This document shows, one piece after another, positions 63,024 through 64,000 of a stretch of 64,000 nucleotides of DNA. Origin of the DNA: Blastococcus sp. TF02A-30. GTDB lineage: Bacteria > Actinomycetota > Actinomycetes > Mycobacteriales > Geodermatophilaceae. The stretch lies in the NCBI RefSeq assembly GCF_003319185.1, contig NZ_QOHJ01000008.1, positions 62,001-126,000 of the forward strand, read 5' to 3'. Numbering within the stretch: the first letter of the stretch is position 1; each line of letters opens with the position of its first letter. The position numbers and the translations under genes are program-made. Under the pieces are notes generated by a model. That model worked only from the letters and a program-made list of their open reading frames with translations. It was not told the DNA's origin and ran no database searches.

Positions 63024-64000
63024 GTGTCTGACACCTACGCGTCGATCCTCTCGGTCGTGCTCACCGCGTGGACGGTGGTGGCGTACTCCCTGGACCGGCG
63101 GTTGTTCCTCGCCGTGGTCCCGCACAACGCGGCGTGGGCCGCGGCCTGCGCCGTCCTCGGCTCGGGGGTCATGAACTTCGACCCGCTGTCGGCGTTCGCC
63201 TGGGCGGTCGTCACCGGCGCGATCGTCGCGTTCAACATGGGCGTCGTCCTGACCCGCGGTCGCCGCGACCAGGACCCGGCTCCCCGCGCGGCGGCCGGCC
63301 CCCTGACCACCTACCGCGTCTACCTCCTGCTCCTGCTCGCCTTCTCCGCCGGCTTCGCCGTCTACCTGCGGACGGTGGACTCCGCCTTCGGGCTCGACGT
63401 GCTGCTCACCGATCCGAGCTCGATCCGGGCCTGGTCGGAGGACGGGCCGGGGTACCTGGAGCAGTTCCCGCTGTACGGCAAGGTCCTCTTCTACCTGGGC
63501 CCGCTCTGCTTCGCGCTGACGGTCGTGCCGGACCTCGTGCAGGGGCTGCGCAGCCGGCCGCTGGTGCTGCGCCTCGCCATCGCGGCCTACCTGCTGCTGG
63601 CGCAGGCGGCGACGCTGCAGCGGACCAACATCTTCGTCGCGGTCGCGATGGTGCTGGGGATCCTGCTGCTGCGGGCGGGCTCCGGTGCGGCGCCCGCGCG
63701 CCGGACGCCGCCCGGCCGGCGGCTGGCCGGGCTCCTCGCCCTCGCCGTGGTGGGCGTGGTGACCTTCCAGGGCATCGCGGTGGCGCTGGGCAAGACGGGG
63801 GCGGAGGACGCCGCCGTGGTCGCCTCCGTGGACCCGGCGATCCGGGACACCCCGCTCGTCGGCGTCTTCCACTACGCCACCTCCGGCATCCCCGCGTTCG
63901 GCAAGCTCGTCGAGAGCCGGGACGAGCGGTGGCCGGACCCCAACGACCTCGGCAACGCGTACGGGGACTTCAACCCGCAGACCTGGGGGCGGGCGACCTT
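63024..64000 (+). CDS. O-antigen polymerase-like membrane protein (3' end beyond window)
   Basis: Open frame from GTG 63024 (GGGGGTGG before it) to the right edge, at least 325 residues and incomplete. About seven helices are visible, e.g. ASILSVVLTAWTVVAYSL, YLLLLLAFSAGFAVYL, FYLGPLCFALTVVPDLV, IAAYLLLAQAATLQRTN and LLALAVVGVVTFQGIAVAL, followed by a large hydrophilic loop (DPAIRDTPLVGVFHYATSGI, then RDERWPDPNDLGNAYGD). This resembles Wzy/O-antigen polymerases. It is 33 bp past the pseudokinase gene and would polymerise the locus-2 repeat. Confidence 0.75.
   Translation, partial: MSDTYASILSVVLTAWTVVAYSLDRRLFLAVVPHNAAWAAACAVLGSGVMNFDPLSAFAWAVVTGAIVAFNMGVVLTRGRRDQDPAPRAAAGPLTTYRVYLLLLLAFSAGFAVYLRTVDSAFGLDVLLTDPSSIRAWSEDGPGYLEQFPLYGKVLFYLGPLCFALTVVPDLVQGLRSRPLVLRLAIAAYLLLAQAATLQRTNIFVAVAMVLGILLLRAGSGAAPARRTPPGRRLAGLLALAVVGVVTFQGIAVALGKTGAEDAAVVASVDPAIRDTPLVGVFHYATSGIPAFGKLVESRDERWPDPNDLGNAYGDFNPQTWGRAT

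Overview
The window is very GC-rich DNA with GTG/TTG starts, frequent 4-base start/stop overlaps and actinobacterial families: LytR-CpsA-Psr (LCP) proteins, a fused PAP2/diacylglycerol-kinase protein, a CGNR zinc finger, NERD and VanZ. The overall flavour suggests an actinomycete such as a member of the Geodermatophilaceae; that placement is inference from gene content only. The main theme is cell-surface polysaccharide synthesis, in two large loci separated by about 20 kb of mostly housekeeping genes.

Bases 1-8001 form a scarred left flank: the end of an NrfD-type membrane anchor, a VapBC toxin-antitoxin pair, and then relics and partly decayed genes. These include a 4Fe-4S protein fragment, a wecB/wecC mosaic, an internally deleted UDP-glucose dehydrogenase, a frameshifted pssD, and a glycosyltransferase split by a complete IS3-family element. 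Intact among them are one LCP gene and two low-molecular-weight tyrosine phosphatase genes.

Bases 8018-23506 are polysaccharide locus 1, mostly on the plus strand. It holds a lipoprotein glycosidase, an FAD oxidoreductase plus aldo/keto reductase pair, a Wzz-like protein, a flippase, a polymerase-like protein, PssD/PssE, a phosphoribosyltransferase plus HAD phosphatase pair, a polyprenyl glycosylphosphotransferase, a dead tyrosine phosphatase, a split LCP gene and ugd. The PRPP transferase/HAD pair suggests that this polymer contains ribofuranose. The left flank and the right end of locus 1 carry paralogous genes that have decayed reciprocally: what is broken in one is intact in the other.

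Bases 23516-43211 carry a broken YdcF gene, rfbB/rfbD for dTDP-rhamnose, a LuxR-type regulator with a pseudo-receiver, CysQ, VanZ, APS kinase, a PAP2-like protein lacking key residues, a pseudo-glycosylphosphotransferase, a proline/alanine/threonine-rich secreted protein with an 18-bp minisatellite, PHP and DoxX proteins, NERD, PAP2-DAGK, a CGNR regulator facing an MFS transporter, tRNA-Ser(GCT) and tRNA-Arg(ACG) with a strong terminator, and an OmpA-like lipoprotein. Four proteins in the window (21801-21968, 28144-29019, 32419-32769, 43011-43211) share a related N-terminal membrane module.

Bases 43317-64000 are polysaccharide locus 2. A tightly overlapping minus-strand operon (53640 down to 44381) encodes a CapD/PglF dehydratase, a PglE-like aminotransferase, a PglC-like phosphoglycosyltransferase, a flippase, a FemAB-like transferase, asparagine synthetase and a GT4. 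A PglD-like acetyltransferase lies nearby, so together these predict a bacillosamine-type (UDP-diacetamido-sugar) first residue. The right end has a second ugd-ydcF pair, a BY-kinase/Wzz fusion, a divergent Wzz whose kinase domain has lost its P-loop, and the start of an O-antigen-polymerase-like gene that runs off the window.
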